A stretch of DNA of 64,000 nucleotides. Origin: Nitrosomonas sp. (lineage in GTDB: Bacteria; Pseudomonadota; Gammaproteobacteria; Burkholderiales; Nitrosomonadaceae). Within the stretch, counting starts at the first letter, position 1. Each line of letters begins with the position of its first letter. The DNA lies in the NCBI GenBank assembly GCA_019745325.1, contig JAIETK010000003.1, positions 111,485 through 175,484 on the forward strand, written 5' to 3'. Below are positions 1 to 9,392 of the stretch, piece by piece. The notes beneath the pieces were generated by a model. That model was not told the origin of the DNA, did no database searches, and saw nothing but the letters and a program-made list of their open reading frames with translations. Made by a program: the position numbers and the translations under genes.

Positions 1-510
1 TTCAACATTATCCAGTAACACTTGTCCTGATGGCGGTGCTGCTGGTGCAGGAGGTATATCCGCGATATCACCTTTACACTGTAATTGAGCATTAAGCGAG
101 TCAAGATTAAAATGATTTTGAATAATTCTTCCGGCAGCGGTCACTCCAGCACCATCGCAATCTCTGTCACCGACAGCACCTTCGTATTGCACCGTCAGAG
201 TATCAGCAGCACCACCGGCACCATTCGTTCCGCTGATCGCAGTACCCTCAAAAGCAACTTTGAAACCCGTGAAAGGAACCTCTACATGTCCCGCTTGCTT
301 GATACTTCGTCCAAGAATTTCAAGTGCGTATCGGCCACTTTCTTGAAGCCGAGCATTATCCTCTTGCTCACGAAAAATCTGGCGGCTGCTAACAAAAACT
401 GTCCCAATGACTAATAGCAAAACTAACCCCAACGTCATGGCTATCATCAGTTCAACCAAGCTAAAGCCTCGTTGACTTGAACATTCAAAGAATTTAGTAT
501 CCGTTCTCAT
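1..510 (-). CDS. pilW: PilW-like minor type IV pilin (3' end beyond window)
   Basis: The reverse strand is open from an ATG at 508-510 to the window edge, giving the first 170 residues. Residues 14-34 form a prepilin-type N-terminus (GFSLVELMIAMTLGLVLLL) with the Gly-Phe cleavage context and the Glu at +5, followed by the hydrophobic helix. The next residues (SSRQIFREQEDNARLQESGR) fit the PilW family. The start overlaps the pilV stop as ATGA, so the two genes are translationally coupled. PilW is a minor pseudopilin that helps prime type IV pilus assembly together with FimT, PilV, PilX and PilY1. Later genes of that set would lie to the left of the window. The family call rests on the N-terminus and gene order; the C-terminal domain is not visible. 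Confidence 0.8.
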   Translation of the reverse strand, partial: MRTDTKFFECSSQRGFSLVELMIAMTLGLVLLLVIGTVFVSSRQIFREQEDNARLQESGRYALEILGRSIKQAGHVEVPFTGFKVAFEGTAISGTNGAGGAADTLTVQYEGAVGDRDCDGAGVTAAGRIIQNHFNLDSLNAQLQCKGDIADIPPAPAAPPSGQVLLDNVE

Positions 511-1013
511 GGAGAAAATCTTGTTAAAAAACAGCGAGTATTGACTGGGGTTCCGCCGGGACACGCAAGATCCGCTTGACCATTCATTTCTTTTTCAGTC
601 CACATTAGCGTGATCACAAAACCAATCGCCACACTGCCATTCACTGTTCCTGTACCACCAGGAAGTAATCTGGAATTGGCGGTGTTCCATTGCGCATGGT
701 CATACGCCGCGACTTGTGCGGCATTGCAAATATTCGTCAAACAGTCGTTACTTGCGGGAATAGTTGCTGTGAGCGCATTGTAAGCTCCGGCAGTAACCCC
801 GGCTAAATTCGCACGCATACGATCGGCGATGTCTTCGGTTTGCTTACTAGCAATTGAGCGGTAGTGCGCAATATTGTTGCTACGCGCTCCTGACAAAATC
901 AGCGCTGCCATACCAAGCAAGCCAAAAGATACAATTAGGATCGTAATGAGGACTTCTATCAGGCTGAAACCACTATTATTTCGTGGCTTTTTCTCCAAAT
1001 ATGCGCGATTCAT
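507..1013 (-). CDS. pilV: PilV-like minor type IV pilin
   Basis: This 168-residue protein has a prepilin leader of about 14 residues followed by GFSLIEVLITILIVSFGLLG, the type III signal processed by prepilin peptidase PilD. After the helix comes a typical PilV stretch (GARSNNIAHYRSIASKQ, then DIADRMRAN). I place the start at the ATG at 1011-1013 because it overlaps the fimT stop as ATGA, matching the pilV/pilW junction. An ATG six bases upstream (1019) is also possible. PilV is a minor pilin of the initiation complex at the pilus tip. The sequence has four Cys that may form disulphides in the periplasm. Confidence 0.82.
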   Translation of the reverse strand: MNRAYLEKKPRNNSGFSLIEVLITILIVSFGLLGMAALILSGARSNNIAHYRSIASKQTEDIADRMRANLAGVTAGAYNALTATIPASNDCLTNICNAAQVAAYDHAQWNTANSRLLPGGTGTVNGSVAIGFVITLMWTEKEMNGQADLACPGGTPVNTRCFLTRFSP

Positions 1014-1555
1014 CCACATGTTCCAGTTCCAGTTTCAGAACGCAGACGACCTTGATTATTCAGAACCAATGCTCTCGAATACGTTGCTCCACGGCTGTCA
1101 CATAAAGAGAAAGTGCCATTAAACCCTGATGAAAAACCATTTGCCGTAAAAGTAACTCTAGTACGTGTTGGTCCAGATCTAAGGGTATTTCCACCAGAAA
1201 GCGCCGCATTCACATGCAAGATTTGATCCCCAGCCTCAACAACGCCATTACCGTTGGCATCTGCAAAAACCAGCCAACCATCCGACCATACGGTACCCCC
1301 TGTACAACTGGTACCATTAGTACTCGGACACATAGTTGCCTGACTGCTGCGTCTGATTGCTTCGCTTTTTGCTAAAGCAATTGAAGATGCGAAATTATTG
1401 CTATGTACAACCATTAAATTATCTTGAGTAAAAGTACGGTAACTGGGGACTGCAACGGATAACAAAATACTTGCTAGACTTAATGTCACAAGTAACTCAA
1501 CCATGGTAAAACCACATTGAATTTGTAACTGAGTATATTTATAGACATTATTCAT
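1010..1555 (-). CDS. fimT: GspH/FimT family pseudopilin
   Basis: This 181-residue pseudopilin is the first gene of a minor pilin operon (fimT-pilV-pilW). Its prepilin signal is GFTMVELLVTLSLASILLSV, followed by a FimT/GspH globular domain with the family hallmarks SSIALAKSEAIRR and a C-terminal LVLNNQGRLR strand. A longer frame begins at 1639, but the ATG at 1555 gives a normal short leader and has a GGGGA-type ribosome site 9-10 bases upstream. The last bases overlap pilV. It probably acts in pilus assembly or in DNA uptake; FimT homologues in some bacteria bind DNA, which cannot be judged here. Confidence 0.8.
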   Translation of the reverse strand: MNNVYKYTQLQIQCGFTMVELLVTLSLASILLSVAVPSYRTFTQDNLMVVHSNNFASSIALAKSEAIRRSSQATMCPSTNGTSCTGGTVWSDGWLVFADANGNGVVEAGDQILHVNAALSGGNTLRSGPTRTRVTFTANGFSSGFNGTFSLCDSRGATYSRALVLNNQGRLRSETGTGTCG

Positions 1556-1682
1556 TCCCGAGATCCCCACTACTGCTTTACTGCTTTCTTTTAAATCAAA
1601 CCAGAATATTTTTGTCGTTTTTTTAGCGGCTGCAATCACAAGAAACTTTAGCGAAGTAAAGATGAATCACTTCTTTGGCCGC

Positions 1683-1711
1683 TTGGGCAGTCGGTTACGA
1701 CTAACTATAAT
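1683..1711 (+). promoter_or_regulatory. Predicted sigma-70 promoter for thiO
   Basis: TTGGGC at 1683-1688 and TATAAT at 1706-1711 are separated by 17 bases, a near-ideal housekeeping promoter. It points at thiO, whose ATG lies about 70 bases downstream. The prediction is from sequence only. Confidence 0.45.
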
Positions 1712-1780
1712 CGGTATCAGATAGAATTATTGGATTTTCCCGGTCTCTCCATTTTTGGTATAAACGGATAATCAAACATC

Positions 1781-2887
1781 ATGAAACAGGACATCATTAT
1801 CATCGGCGCCGGGATCATGGGTCTTGCATCAGCTGAGCGTCTTTTGGCACAAGGTGCCAGCGTCACGATTTTGGAAAGAAATAAAATAGGGCAGGAATCT
1901 TCCTGGGCTGGTGGTGGTATCTTGTCACCGCTCTTCCCCTGGAACTATTCTGATGCCGTAACCCAGCTTACCGGTTACAGTATTGAACTATTTCCAGCCT
2001 GGACGTCCAGCTTGAAGAAAAATACCGGGGTAGATCCTGAATACAATAGATCCGGCATGCTGATATTTCCGCCTTTCCAAGCAAACATTGCGATGGATTG
2101 GTGCCAAACTCGCGGAATAACGATAGAACATATCGAGACTCCTCTCACTCGAATCAACGAAGAGTGTGTCAGCTCTACCGGCAAAAAGATTGATGATCAC
2201 GCGTTGTATTTACCGGATATCGCCCAAGTACGTAATCCAAGATTGATAAGCGCCTTATTTAGACGAATTAAACAGTTGGGTGGAAAAATCATTGAAAATT
2301 GCGATGTTTATCCATTAAACACAGAGTCGCAGCAGATAACGTCTGTCACCACCGCATGCGGAGAATTTAAAGCCGATCATTTTATCGTCACTACCGGCGC
2401 CTGGAGTAAAGAAACATTGGGAATTCATGCTCTTAAGCTGGACATCAAACCGATAAGAGGACAAATGCTGTTATATAAATTCGATACCCCGCCAATAGAC
2501 CATATCATCGTCCGGGAAGATTTATACATCATCCCTCGCAAAGATGGCCATGTACTCATAGGCAGCACATTGGAAGACGTTGGGTTTAACAAACAGACAA
2601 CTGCAGCAGCGTTCGAAAACCTAATTGGAAATGCGGGAAAAATCTTGCCATTACTTTACCAAATGCCTGTCAAAAGACATTGGTCGGGACTCAGACCTGC
2701 GTCGCCTCAAAATATCCCGACTATTGGACGACACCCGGAAATTCGTAACTTATCAATCAATTGCGGGCATTTCCGTTACGGCGTAACAATGGCTCCTGGT
2801 AGCGCCGAAATACTGGTTAATGAATTAACGGAATCGGCGCAGCCATTTGATGTCAGCCCTTATCGGATGGGCTGGGATGGTCATTGA
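1781..2887 (+). CDS. thiO: Glycine oxidase ThiO
   Basis: This 368-residue FAD-dependent oxidoreductase is of the DAO family. The N-terminal dinucleotide-binding motif is IIIGAGIMGLASAERL (residues 6-21), followed by the adenine-contacting Glu at the end of beta-2 (TILERN) and the ThiO-typical stretch SSWAGGGILSPLFPW. The C-terminal GLRPASPQNIPTIGR and HFRYGVTMAPGSAE segments close the FAD site. ThiO oxidises glycine to the imine used by ThiG to build the thiazole of thiamine. No thiamine genes adjoin it and no TPP riboswitch is visible upstream. It ends 4 bases from the convergent ispH. The ribosome site is weak. Confidence 0.88.
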   Translation: MKQDIIIIGAGIMGLASAERLLAQGASVTILERNKIGQESSWAGGGILSPLFPWNYSDAVTQLTGYSIELFPAWTSSLKKNTGVDPEYNRSGMLIFPPFQANIAMDWCQTRGITIEHIETPLTRINEECVSSTGKKIDDHALYLPDIAQVRNPRLISALFRRIKQLGGKIIENCDVYPLNTESQQITSVTTACGEFKADHFIVTTGAWSKETLGIHALKLDIKPIRGQMLLYKFDTPPIDHIIVREDLYIIPRKDGHVLIGSTLEDVGFNKQTTAAAFENLIGNAGKILPLLYQMPVKRHWSGLRPASPQNIPTIGRHPEIRNLSINCGHFRYGVTMAPGSAEILVNELTESAQPFDVSPYRMGWDGH

Positions 2888-2891
2888 TAAA

Positions 2892-3836
2892 TCAAGCCTT
2901 GGGAAGCGGAAACACCACAGATTCAACCACGCCGCTCAATTCTTCGATCGTCACATCATCACCGATTTGTTCAGCGCCAATTTGTTTTAGACGGGATATT
3001 ACTTGCTGTACCAGAATTTCCGGAGCCGAAGCTCCTGCTGTGATGCCAATGTTTCTCTTACCGACAAACCATCCTTCCTGCAACTGCTCGGCACGATCAA
3101 CCATATAGGCTTCAACATTTGCATTTCTTGCCACCTCGCATAGCCGGTTAGAATTAGAGCTATTTGGAGAACCGACCACTATGACCAAATCACATTGATT
3201 CACCATTTTTTTCACAGCATCCTGCCGATTCTGAGTAGCGTAACAAATGTCATCTTTTTTCGGACCGGTTATCATCGGAAACCGTTTTTTTAACGCATCG
3301 ACAATTCTTGCAGCATCATCAACTGACAGGGTAGTTTGCGTGACATAAGCCAGGTTAGCCTCGTCTTTGACATTCAGAGTTTCGACATCCGCTTCGGTTT
3401 CCACCAAATACATTCCTTTATCATCACCCTCAATTTGCCCCATTGTCCCCTCAACCTCGGGATGTCCTTGGTGACCAATCATGATGATTTCTTTCCCTTC
3501 CTTACGCATTTTTGCAACTTCAACATGAACTTTGGTAACCAGCGGGCAAGTCGCATCAAAAACTTTTAACTTGCGCTCCGCAGCTTCACGGCGTACTGCG
3601 TGCGACACACCATGTGCACTAAAAATAAGAATACTGTCTTGCGGTACTTCATCCAAATTTTCCACAAACACAGCACCTTTCTTCTCCAGGTTTTCTACCA
3701 CAAAGCGATTATGCACTACTTCATGGCGAACATAGATCGGTGCCCCATGCATCGTTAGCGCGCGCTCAACAATTTCTATTGCACGATCCACACCGGCACA
3801 GAATCCTCGCGGATTTGAAAGTAGTACTTTAATCAT
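2892..3836 (-). CDS. ispH: 4-hydroxy-3-methylbut-2-enyl diphosphate reductase IspH (LytB)
   Basis: The 314-residue iron-sulfur enzyme performs the last step of the MEP isoprenoid pathway, making IPP and DMAPP from HMBPP. The three cluster-binding cysteines are at 13 ([12 protein letters not shown]), 97 ([12 protein letters not shown]) and 198 ([11 protein letters not shown]), the spacing known from E. coli IspH. The substrate-binding [10 protein letters not shown] motif is present. A longer frame starts at 3899, but the ATG at 3834-3836 follows a strong GGAGGG ribosome site and gives the family-standard N-terminus, so that start is used. The gene is monocistronic and converges on thiO. Confidence 0.95.
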   Translation of the reverse strand: MIKVLLSNPRGFCAGVDRAIEIVERALTMHGAPIYVRHEVVHNRFVVENLEKKGAVFVENLDEVPQDSILIFSAHGVSHAVRREAAERKLKVFDATCPLVTKVHVEVAKMRKEGKEIIMIGHQGHPEVEGTMGQIEGDDKGMYLVETEADVETLNVKDEANLAYVTQTTLSVDDAARIVDALKKRFPMITGPKKDDICYATQNRQDAVKKMVNQCDLVIVVGSPNSSNSNRLCEVARNANVEAYMVDRAEQLQEGWFVGKRNIGITAGASAPEILVQQVISRLKQIGAEQIGDDVTIEELSGVVESVVFPLPKA

Positions 3837-4300
3837 TTCATTATCCCTCCAACAATGGATATTTGCTCTTTTATTGCGTGCATACGTTGAAATGCACACA
3901 ACATCTATCTAAAAAATAAAAACTCACTCGTCATTCGGTTTCAAAAAATAACGCAGCATTTTCCTGTAAACCCAAAATTGATCGGTTCCAAAGAACTGAA
4001 CACTTGTTATTCTCGCATTCTTTACCAGCAAATTCATTGATTGCTCAAAGCGGTGCAAACTTGCTTTGACCGTTCATCCAATAAACCTATTAAAATCTTA
4101 GACCCTTTTTTAATCTTAACCCTAATAAGGTTTACCAATCTGCAAATTCTAAACGAAGAAATTGCCAGTTACCATATTTCCAGTTAACACCTACCGTATG
4201 AAGCAATTAAACCGGATTTTCCTTTAATGATTGCACATAGCCCTTTCTCTTTGATCAAAAAAGAGCGATACCCATTATCGACGCCAATTCTCAACTTCAC
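3837..4300. other. Intergenic stretch between ispH and tRNA-Arg
   Basis: This is 464 AT-rich bases with no convincing open frame, hairpin or repeat. A promoter-like TTGACC...TATTAA pair with a 16-base spacer occurs around 4067-4094 on the plus strand, but nothing recognisable follows it, so I do not call it. Confidence 0.4.
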
Positions 4301-4376
4301 TGGCGCCCTGAACACGAATCGAACGTGCGACCTACCCCTTAGGAGGGGGTTGCTCTATCCACTGAGCTACCAGGGC
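4301..4376 (-). tRNA. tRNA-Arg (anticodon CCT)
   Basis: The reverse strand folds as a complete 76-base cloverleaf. The acceptor arm GCCCTGG pairs with TCAGGGC (one G-T pair), the D arm is GCTC/GAGC, and the anticodon stem ACCCC/GGGGT encloses loop CTCCTAA, giving anticodon CCT. The T loop is TTCGATT, and CCA is encoded at the 3' end. It reads AGG codons. It stands alone between ispH and the Bcp gene. Confidence 0.95.
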
Positions 4377-4822
4377 AAACTCCGCATTTTACGCTAATCT
4401 CATGGAATGAATAAACTGGATATGTAGATTTCTTCAAAGCGATAGAGACAGTGGTTGTAAGATTCAGCGACGAAATTGTTAATAAAACCACAGACTGCGA
4501 TGATATTGATGCCAAGATCGCCACTAATTGATCGCAGATAACGGTAAAACAATGGTTCGCGCATAAAAATCGACCATTACTCTGATGCGGATTGAATTGT
4601 TTTTTTGTGGTGTGATACTGTTTGCACTCGAACGTATGTCTGAAACTTTTACTTTCTTGTTTGGTTCTATTCAGGGATCTGCAGCTTTGAGCAGCTGCTA
4701 CTGTAAGCAATTCACAAGATTATGCGAGCCATTACTCCTGCCGAAAACCGGCGATTACACCTGTTCTAATATTGATTCAACGAGATTGATATGCACAACA
4801 GGCCGAATAAGGACTTAATATC
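4377..4822. other. Intergenic stretch between tRNA-Arg and bcp
   Basis: This region holds the promoter side of both the minus-strand tRNA and the plus-strand peroxiredoxin gene. Short frames exist on both strands, the longest a 77-codon frame at 4585-4818, but it lacks a ribosome site and has no protein-like pattern. I see no repeat or structured RNA. Confidence 0.4.
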
Positions 4823-5392
4823 ATGGAATGGATTACAATTCTGTTGTCATTACTTGCGCTGGGATTTATGTTTTGGTTTTTTTCCACAAACAAAACACTC
4901 CAATTAGGTCAATCTGCGCCGGATTTCAGACTGCCCGACCATCACGGCAAAGTCCACACCCTCTCCGACTTTCACGGAAAATGGCTAGCTTTGTATTTTT
5001 ACCCCAAAGATGACACGCCAGGTTGTACAAAGCAAGCTTGTTCTTTTCGCGATGGCTTACAGGAAATAGTACATTTAGGCGCGGCAGTTGTCGGCGTGAG
5101 CGTAGACGATACCGATAGCCATGCCGAATTTGCACAAAAATATCAATTGCAATTTCCGCTACTGGCGGATACCGCTGCACAAACGGCTGCTGATTATCAT
5201 TCTCTCGTTAATCTTGGATTCATCAAGTTTGCTAAGCGCAACACTTTTTTGATTGATCCGGAAGGAAGAATTGCTCGCATGTATTTATCAGCAAGCGCGT
5301 CACGAAATTCAACGGAGGTAATCGCGGACTTGAAAGGATTTCAGGCAAAAGAATCGAACAAAAATCCTTCCGGTTCACGCCTTCCCGATTAA
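4823..5392 (+). CDS. bcp: Membrane-anchored peroxiredoxin, Bcp/PrxQ family
   Basis: This is a 189-residue thiol peroxidase. Residues 1-21 form a hydrophobic N-terminal anchor (WITILLSLLALGFMFWFF), absent from typical cytoplasmic Bcp of about 155 residues. The catalytic domain carries the PrxQ motif DDTPGCTKQACSFRD with peroxidatic Cys68 and resolving Cys73 five residues later. It should reduce H2O2 and lipid hydroperoxides using thioredoxin or glutaredoxin; trxB lies about 1 kb away on the other strand. The anchor leaves open whether the domain faces the cytoplasm or periplasm: few positive charges precede the helix and Lys24 follows it. The start follows AAGGA with good spacing. Confidence 0.9.
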   Translation: MEWITILLSLLALGFMFWFFSTNKTLQLGQSAPDFRLPDHHGKVHTLSDFHGKWLALYFYPKDDTPGCTKQACSFRDGLQEIVHLGAAVVGVSVDDTDSHAEFAQKYQLQFPLLADTAAQTAADYHSLVNLGFIKFAKRNTFLIDPEGRIARMYLSASASRNSTEVIADLKGFQAKESNKNPSGSRLPD

Positions 5393-5454
5393 TAAAGGAT
5401 TGAAAATAGCGATTCCGGCAATATTATTGGATATAGATCAAGTAAGGAGCAAAG

Positions 5455-5826
5455 ATGGCCAATTTTACCGAAACACAATTAACTCAATTGAAAGCTGCGC
5501 TTCACAAACGATACCTGGATTTACAACAGGAAGTTCGTAATGAACTGGCGCATAATCAGGATATTAGCGACTCAAAACTGGAGAATTATCTGAATCAGAT
5601 TCCAGATGATATCGACACGGCGTTGGTCGATAGACAAATCAATGAAATGCGCGAACTCGAAATATCCATGAAATACCTAAGCGAACTGGAATTTGGCGAC
5701 TGCATTGATTGCGGTAATGAAATCGGATTTGAGCGCCTGCTTGCGCAACCATCCGCGCAGCGTTGCATTCAATGTCAGAGTAAGTATGAGAGAGACTTTC
5801 CGAAAGAATCGACACCTTCGCTATAG
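5455..5826 (+). CDS. DksA/TraR-family zinc-finger protein
   Basis: This 123-residue protein has an N-terminal coiled-coil (residues 5-75) and a C4 zinc finger with Cys83, Cys86, Cys104 and Cys107 (CIDC and CIQC), followed by the C-terminal helix. This is the DksA/TraR layout, but it is shorter than the 150-residue DksA. The coiled-coil tip residues DDIDTALVDR hold two acidic residues where DksA has its functional DxxDxA tip. It probably binds RNA polymerase in the secondary channel. It follows bcp by 62 bases with a good AAGGAG site and may be co-transcribed. Confidence 0.88.
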   Translation: MANFTETQLTQLKAALHKRYLDLQQEVRNELAHNQDISDSKLENYLNQIPDDIDTALVDRQINEMRELEISMKYLSELEFGDCIDCGNEIGFERLLAQPSAQRCIQCQSKYERDFPKESTPSL

Positions 5827-5844
5827 AGTCGCGGATTGCCGGAT

Positions 5845-6390
5845 TCAGTTTTTACTTCTAAGCAAGACCAACAGAGCACCACCTCCTCCGTCAGCTGGTC
5901 TCGCCTGACAAAAAGCCAATACATCAGCGCACTGAATCAGCCAATTACCGGCCCTTGTCTTTAGAACCGGTTCGCGGTCTTTTGAGCCTAATCCCTTCCC
6001 ATGAACGATACGAATACAACGGTAGCGATCACGTAAGCAATTTTCCAAGAAAAGAGTCAATTCCTGCCTTGCTTCATCGCGAGTAAATCCGTGCAAATCC
6101 AATGTCTCATCGATTTTCCAGTAGCCGCGGCGTAATCGCCTCAGCGTCTGAGCTGACATGCCAGGTCGTATGAAAGACCACACATCCCCCGTTTCCAGCT
6201 CGATAGCAATATGGTCGGAAAGATTGTCTGCTAAAGCCGTTTCATCGATATGTCTTGGTTTCCGCGGAACCGAAGTCTTCGCGCGGCTTTGCGGCAATCT
6301 GTCCGAAGCGGGTAATGGCGCTACATCACGCATTGCAGTGTGAAATAGCGCTTTATCATCTTCGTCGCTGACAGAGTCGTTATGGGCCAT
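5845..6390 (-). CDS. Smr-domain protein (SmrA/YdaL-like)
   Basis: The 181-residue protein has a variable N-terminus and a C-terminal Smr domain from about residue 95. Hallmarks are LDLHGFTRDEARQEL and, further on, IRIVHGKGLGSKD, both conserved in small MutS-related domains, and ending with an ADGGGGALLVLL strand. Smr domains can nick DNA or cleave RNA; stand-alone proteins such as this one have no settled role. It converges on the DksA-like gene with an 18-base gap and stands 37 bases downstream of trxB's stop-side neighbour region on the same strand, so it may be read from the trxB transcript. Confidence 0.85.
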   Translation of the reverse strand: MAHNDSVSDEDDKALFHTAMRDVAPLPASDRLPQSRAKTSVPRKPRHIDETALADNLSDHIAIELETGDVWSFIRPGMSAQTLRRLRRGYWKIDETLDLHGFTRDEARQELTLFLENCLRDRYRCIRIVHGKGLGSKDREPVLKTRAGNWLIQCADVLAFCQARPADGGGGALLVLLRSKN

Positions 6391-6427
6391 TGCCTTACCA
6401 CCAATTCACATCGATCCGGTTTCAGAT

Positions 6428-7384
<957 letters not shown>

Positions 7385-8047
7385 TTAGTTACGGAGTAAA
7401 TCAAGAACGATATTGTACTCGTAAAAAATCAAATTTCCTTCCCGGGCTTTTTCCGCGGCTATCATGGCGGATTGTTCCACAACCGATTTTTGGCCCAATA
7501 ATAAGTCGCTTTTATTCAGTTCCTGGTTGGGAAAATACATCTGGGTTGTCAATGCTTCATAGCCGGGTTTAAAAATCTTCAGGTGAATATGCGGCGGTCT
7601 CGTCCAAGTTCTGCTGGCTGGATATGCACCGGGCATCACTGTCTTGAAACGATACAAACCCTCATCATCGGTTTGAATCACCGCCCAGCCTTGGAAATTT
7701 TGATCGAGTTTGGCTTTGTTGGGATCACGAGGATGGCGGTAGCGGCCGTTGGCATCCGCTTGCCAAATATCAAGTAATGCCTTTCCCACCGGCTTACCGT
7801 AAATATCGGTCACACGGCCACTGATCATAATATGTTGTCCGGCTGCACGATCAAGATAGCCCTCGATGTGCGTCAAGTCGGCATCTTTATCTTTTTGATT
7901 CGCTACCGGGTAAAACGGCCCTTCGGTTTCACTGGGCGTGGACATCAACGCTAAAGCCTTGGCAAAACGGCTGCCCATCCCTAAAATTCCAGCTACACTG
8001 CTGATCAGACTATACTGCAGCAATTTCCTGCGTGAATATTTTTTCAT
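7385..8047 (-). CDS. Exported intradiol ring-cleavage dioxygenase-like protein
   Basis: The mature region resembles protocatechuate 3,4-dioxygenase beta chains: TEGPFYP, an ISGRVTDIYGKPVGKALLDI strand pair, then iron-ligand candidates Tyr in NGRYRHP, Tyr in PGAYP, and the two His of PPHIHLKI. The N-terminus MKKYSRRKLLQ with a hydrophobic run and AKA is a Tat-type signal, so the protein is probably exported folded with its Fe(III). I choose the ATG at 8047, which begins the signal cleanly; a GTG at 8077 and an ATG at 8062 are alternatives. The substrate is unknown; no aromatic catabolism genes lie nearby. It is coupled to trxB by a 3-base gap. Confidence 0.8.
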   Translation of the reverse strand: MKKYSRRKLLQYSLISSVAGILGMGSRFAKALALMSTPSETEGPFYPVANQKDKDADLTHIEGYLDRAAGQHIMISGRVTDIYGKPVGKALLDIWQADANGRYRHPRDPNKAKLDQNFQGWAVIQTDDEGLYRFKTVMPGAYPASRTWTRPPHIHLKIFKPGYEALTTQMYFPNQELNKSDLLLGQKSVVEQSAMIAAEKAREGNLIFYEYNIVLDLLRN

Positions 8048-8459
8048 CGAATTAGCTATCATTTCGTGAGCAAGCACTCACTGAATTGAGAAATAATCAG
8101 AATCACTGGCTTATGATTGCTGAACTGGTTGTTTGATACACTCAATTTTGATGACATTCACCGCGGTTTGTTCAAACGGCAATCTGGGATCTTCATTTAT
8201 TTCTGCAATGCATCGAATATTTTCTGATTCGCGGCACGGAAAAACTTCCTAGAATTGCAACCGGATTAAAGATTTAGAGAAAATTGATAATGCGGAAGAA
8301 CTGGGTTTTTTGTTCAGAATTACTGCTTCTACTTTTAACCTTCAGTTCTTCGCTTGATTTGAAAAACAATCTATGCCGGAATTACTCCGATTGACAATAC
8401 TTGAGCAGTATTAAGTTAAGACGAGGAAATTCTCAAAGAGTAACTTAGAAGATATCAGC
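8048..8459. other. Intergenic stretch upstream of the dioxygenase gene
   Basis: About 410 bases with no gene I would call. On the minus strand a 45-codon stop-free stretch at about 8117-8255 has protein-like composition (ENIRCIAEINEDPRLPFEQ) but no start codon and a stop just upstream, so it may be the tail of a decayed gene or chance. Promoters for the dioxygenase-trxB transcript should lie here. Confidence 0.35.
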
Positions 8460-8699
8460 TCATCGTAATTTGCCGCGAATAACCCGAATAGATTCTGGAT
8501 TTTTCACAACAAGCTTTCCTTCACCCCCTACGAGATTTCCACAGCTGCATGCTGATTTGATAAATGGCAAAGAATTAACAATCTCCGTACATTCCAGGCA
8601 TTCATAATATAAATCGCCGCTGGTCGGGAGCTTCGCCGGATCTGGAGCGGGTTCAACGGGATAGAAATTATAAATCTTGCGCATATCGATTTTCAGCAT
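8460..8699 (-). CDS. Small conserved-looking Cys4 protein, unknown function
   Basis: A 79-residue protein with a clear ribosome site (AAGGAGAGAAA then ATG). It contains four cysteines in two pairs, YYECLECTE near residues 33-36 and SACSCGN near 50-52, the pattern of a zinc ribbon or small metal-binding knuckle, followed by a basic beta-rich tail (GKLVVKNPESIRVIRGKLR). I do not recognise the family. It stands alone, with AT-rich flanks on both sides. The strong start signal and amino-acid pattern make it a real gene in my judgement. Confidence 0.65.
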   Translation of the reverse strand: MLKIDMRKIYNFYPVEPAPDPAKLPTSGDLYYECLECTEIVNSLPFIKSACSCGNLVGGEGKLVVKNPESIRVIRGKLR

Positions 8700-8989
8700 T
8701 TTCTCTCCTTGAATGAAGGTTATTTATTTCGCTAAGTTAACGGCAATCATCTTGAAAATCGTAGGGGCACAAATTTGAATTGAAGCAAAAACCTCTTTTA
8801 GGAAAATTTTCCAGTCTCAAAGGAACAAGGTTTGATCAACATCAAAACGAAGTCAGAAACAAAATACAAAGGCGATGGGATTAAGGTAAAATAAAAAAGT
8901 TAGGTTCGTGTGGCTGGGCCAACATCAGAAGTTATTGATAAATAAATAGATATATTAGATCGTAGTGTTTTTTTATAGGAAAATTTTAA

Positions 8990-9190
8990 ATGAAGGTTAA
9001 TAAAAATGTTGTTGGCATCATTGTTCTTAGTGTTGGTTTAGTAGGATGTAGCGGTGGCGGTCTTCCCGAAGCAGATTCAGTCAATTGCGCAGGACGAGGC
9101 ATGGAAAAGTCGCTGGCTGAATTCAAAAACAATGAACCTGCACGACAAGCTTTCTTAGATAAATGCAATGAAATAAACCAAGGGAAGTAA
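8990..9190 (+). CDS. Small predicted lipoprotein, unknown function
   Basis: A 66-residue protein with a short lysine-containing N-terminus, a hydrophobic stretch and a lipobox LVGC at Cys20 followed by SGGG, so it should be lipidated and cut to about 47 residues. The mature part has two cysteines that could pair and a charged helix (GMEKSLAEFKNNEPARQAF). AGGAAA precedes the ATG by a suitable distance. No relatives are recognised, and the adjacent genes do not suggest a role. A stop-bounded minus-strand frame of similar length covers the same bases but has no such signals. Confidence 0.65.
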   Translation: MKVNKNVVGIIVLSVGLVGCSGGGLPEADSVNCAGRGMEKSLAEFKNNEPARQAFLDKCNEINQGK

Positions 9191-9254
9191 ATCCTCGGAA
9201 GTTTTCAATAGGAATCACTTTTAAGTGATCTCCAGCTTCTGAGAAGCAGTCAAT

Positions 9255-9322
9255 GTAGGGTGATTAAGCCGGATTATATTTAGTCCAAGTTAACTGAGAT
9301 GGTCCGGATTACTACACCCTAC
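9255..9322. repeat. Imperfect palindromic intergenic repeat
   Basis: The arms GTAGGGTGATTAAGCCGGA and the reverse complement of TCCGGATTACTACACCCTAC pair imperfectly across about 68 bases, giving a long hairpin. It resembles the family of GTAGGGTG...-ended palindromes scattered in many proteobacterial genomes. It lies between the small lipoprotein gene and the convergent lipid-kinase gene and could also end transcription from either side. Confidence 0.55.
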
Positions 9323-9392
9323 GTTCCTTCTATAAAAAATCAATTAATCAGGCAGATATCTAATCGAATCGCCGACAAACCGCTCGTAGCGC

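Noticed and set aside
85-414. 109-codon plus-strand frame at the left edge
   Set aside because: Lies opposite pilW, whose prepilin signal and overlap with pilV are convincing.
4585-4818. 77-codon frame before bcp
   Set aside because: No ribosome site, no domain, lies in the promoter region of bcp.
8117-8255. Small gene or pseudogene on the minus strand before the dioxygenase
   Set aside because: A 45-codon stop-free stretch with protein-like composition but no start codon and a stop immediately upstream; evidence too thin to call.
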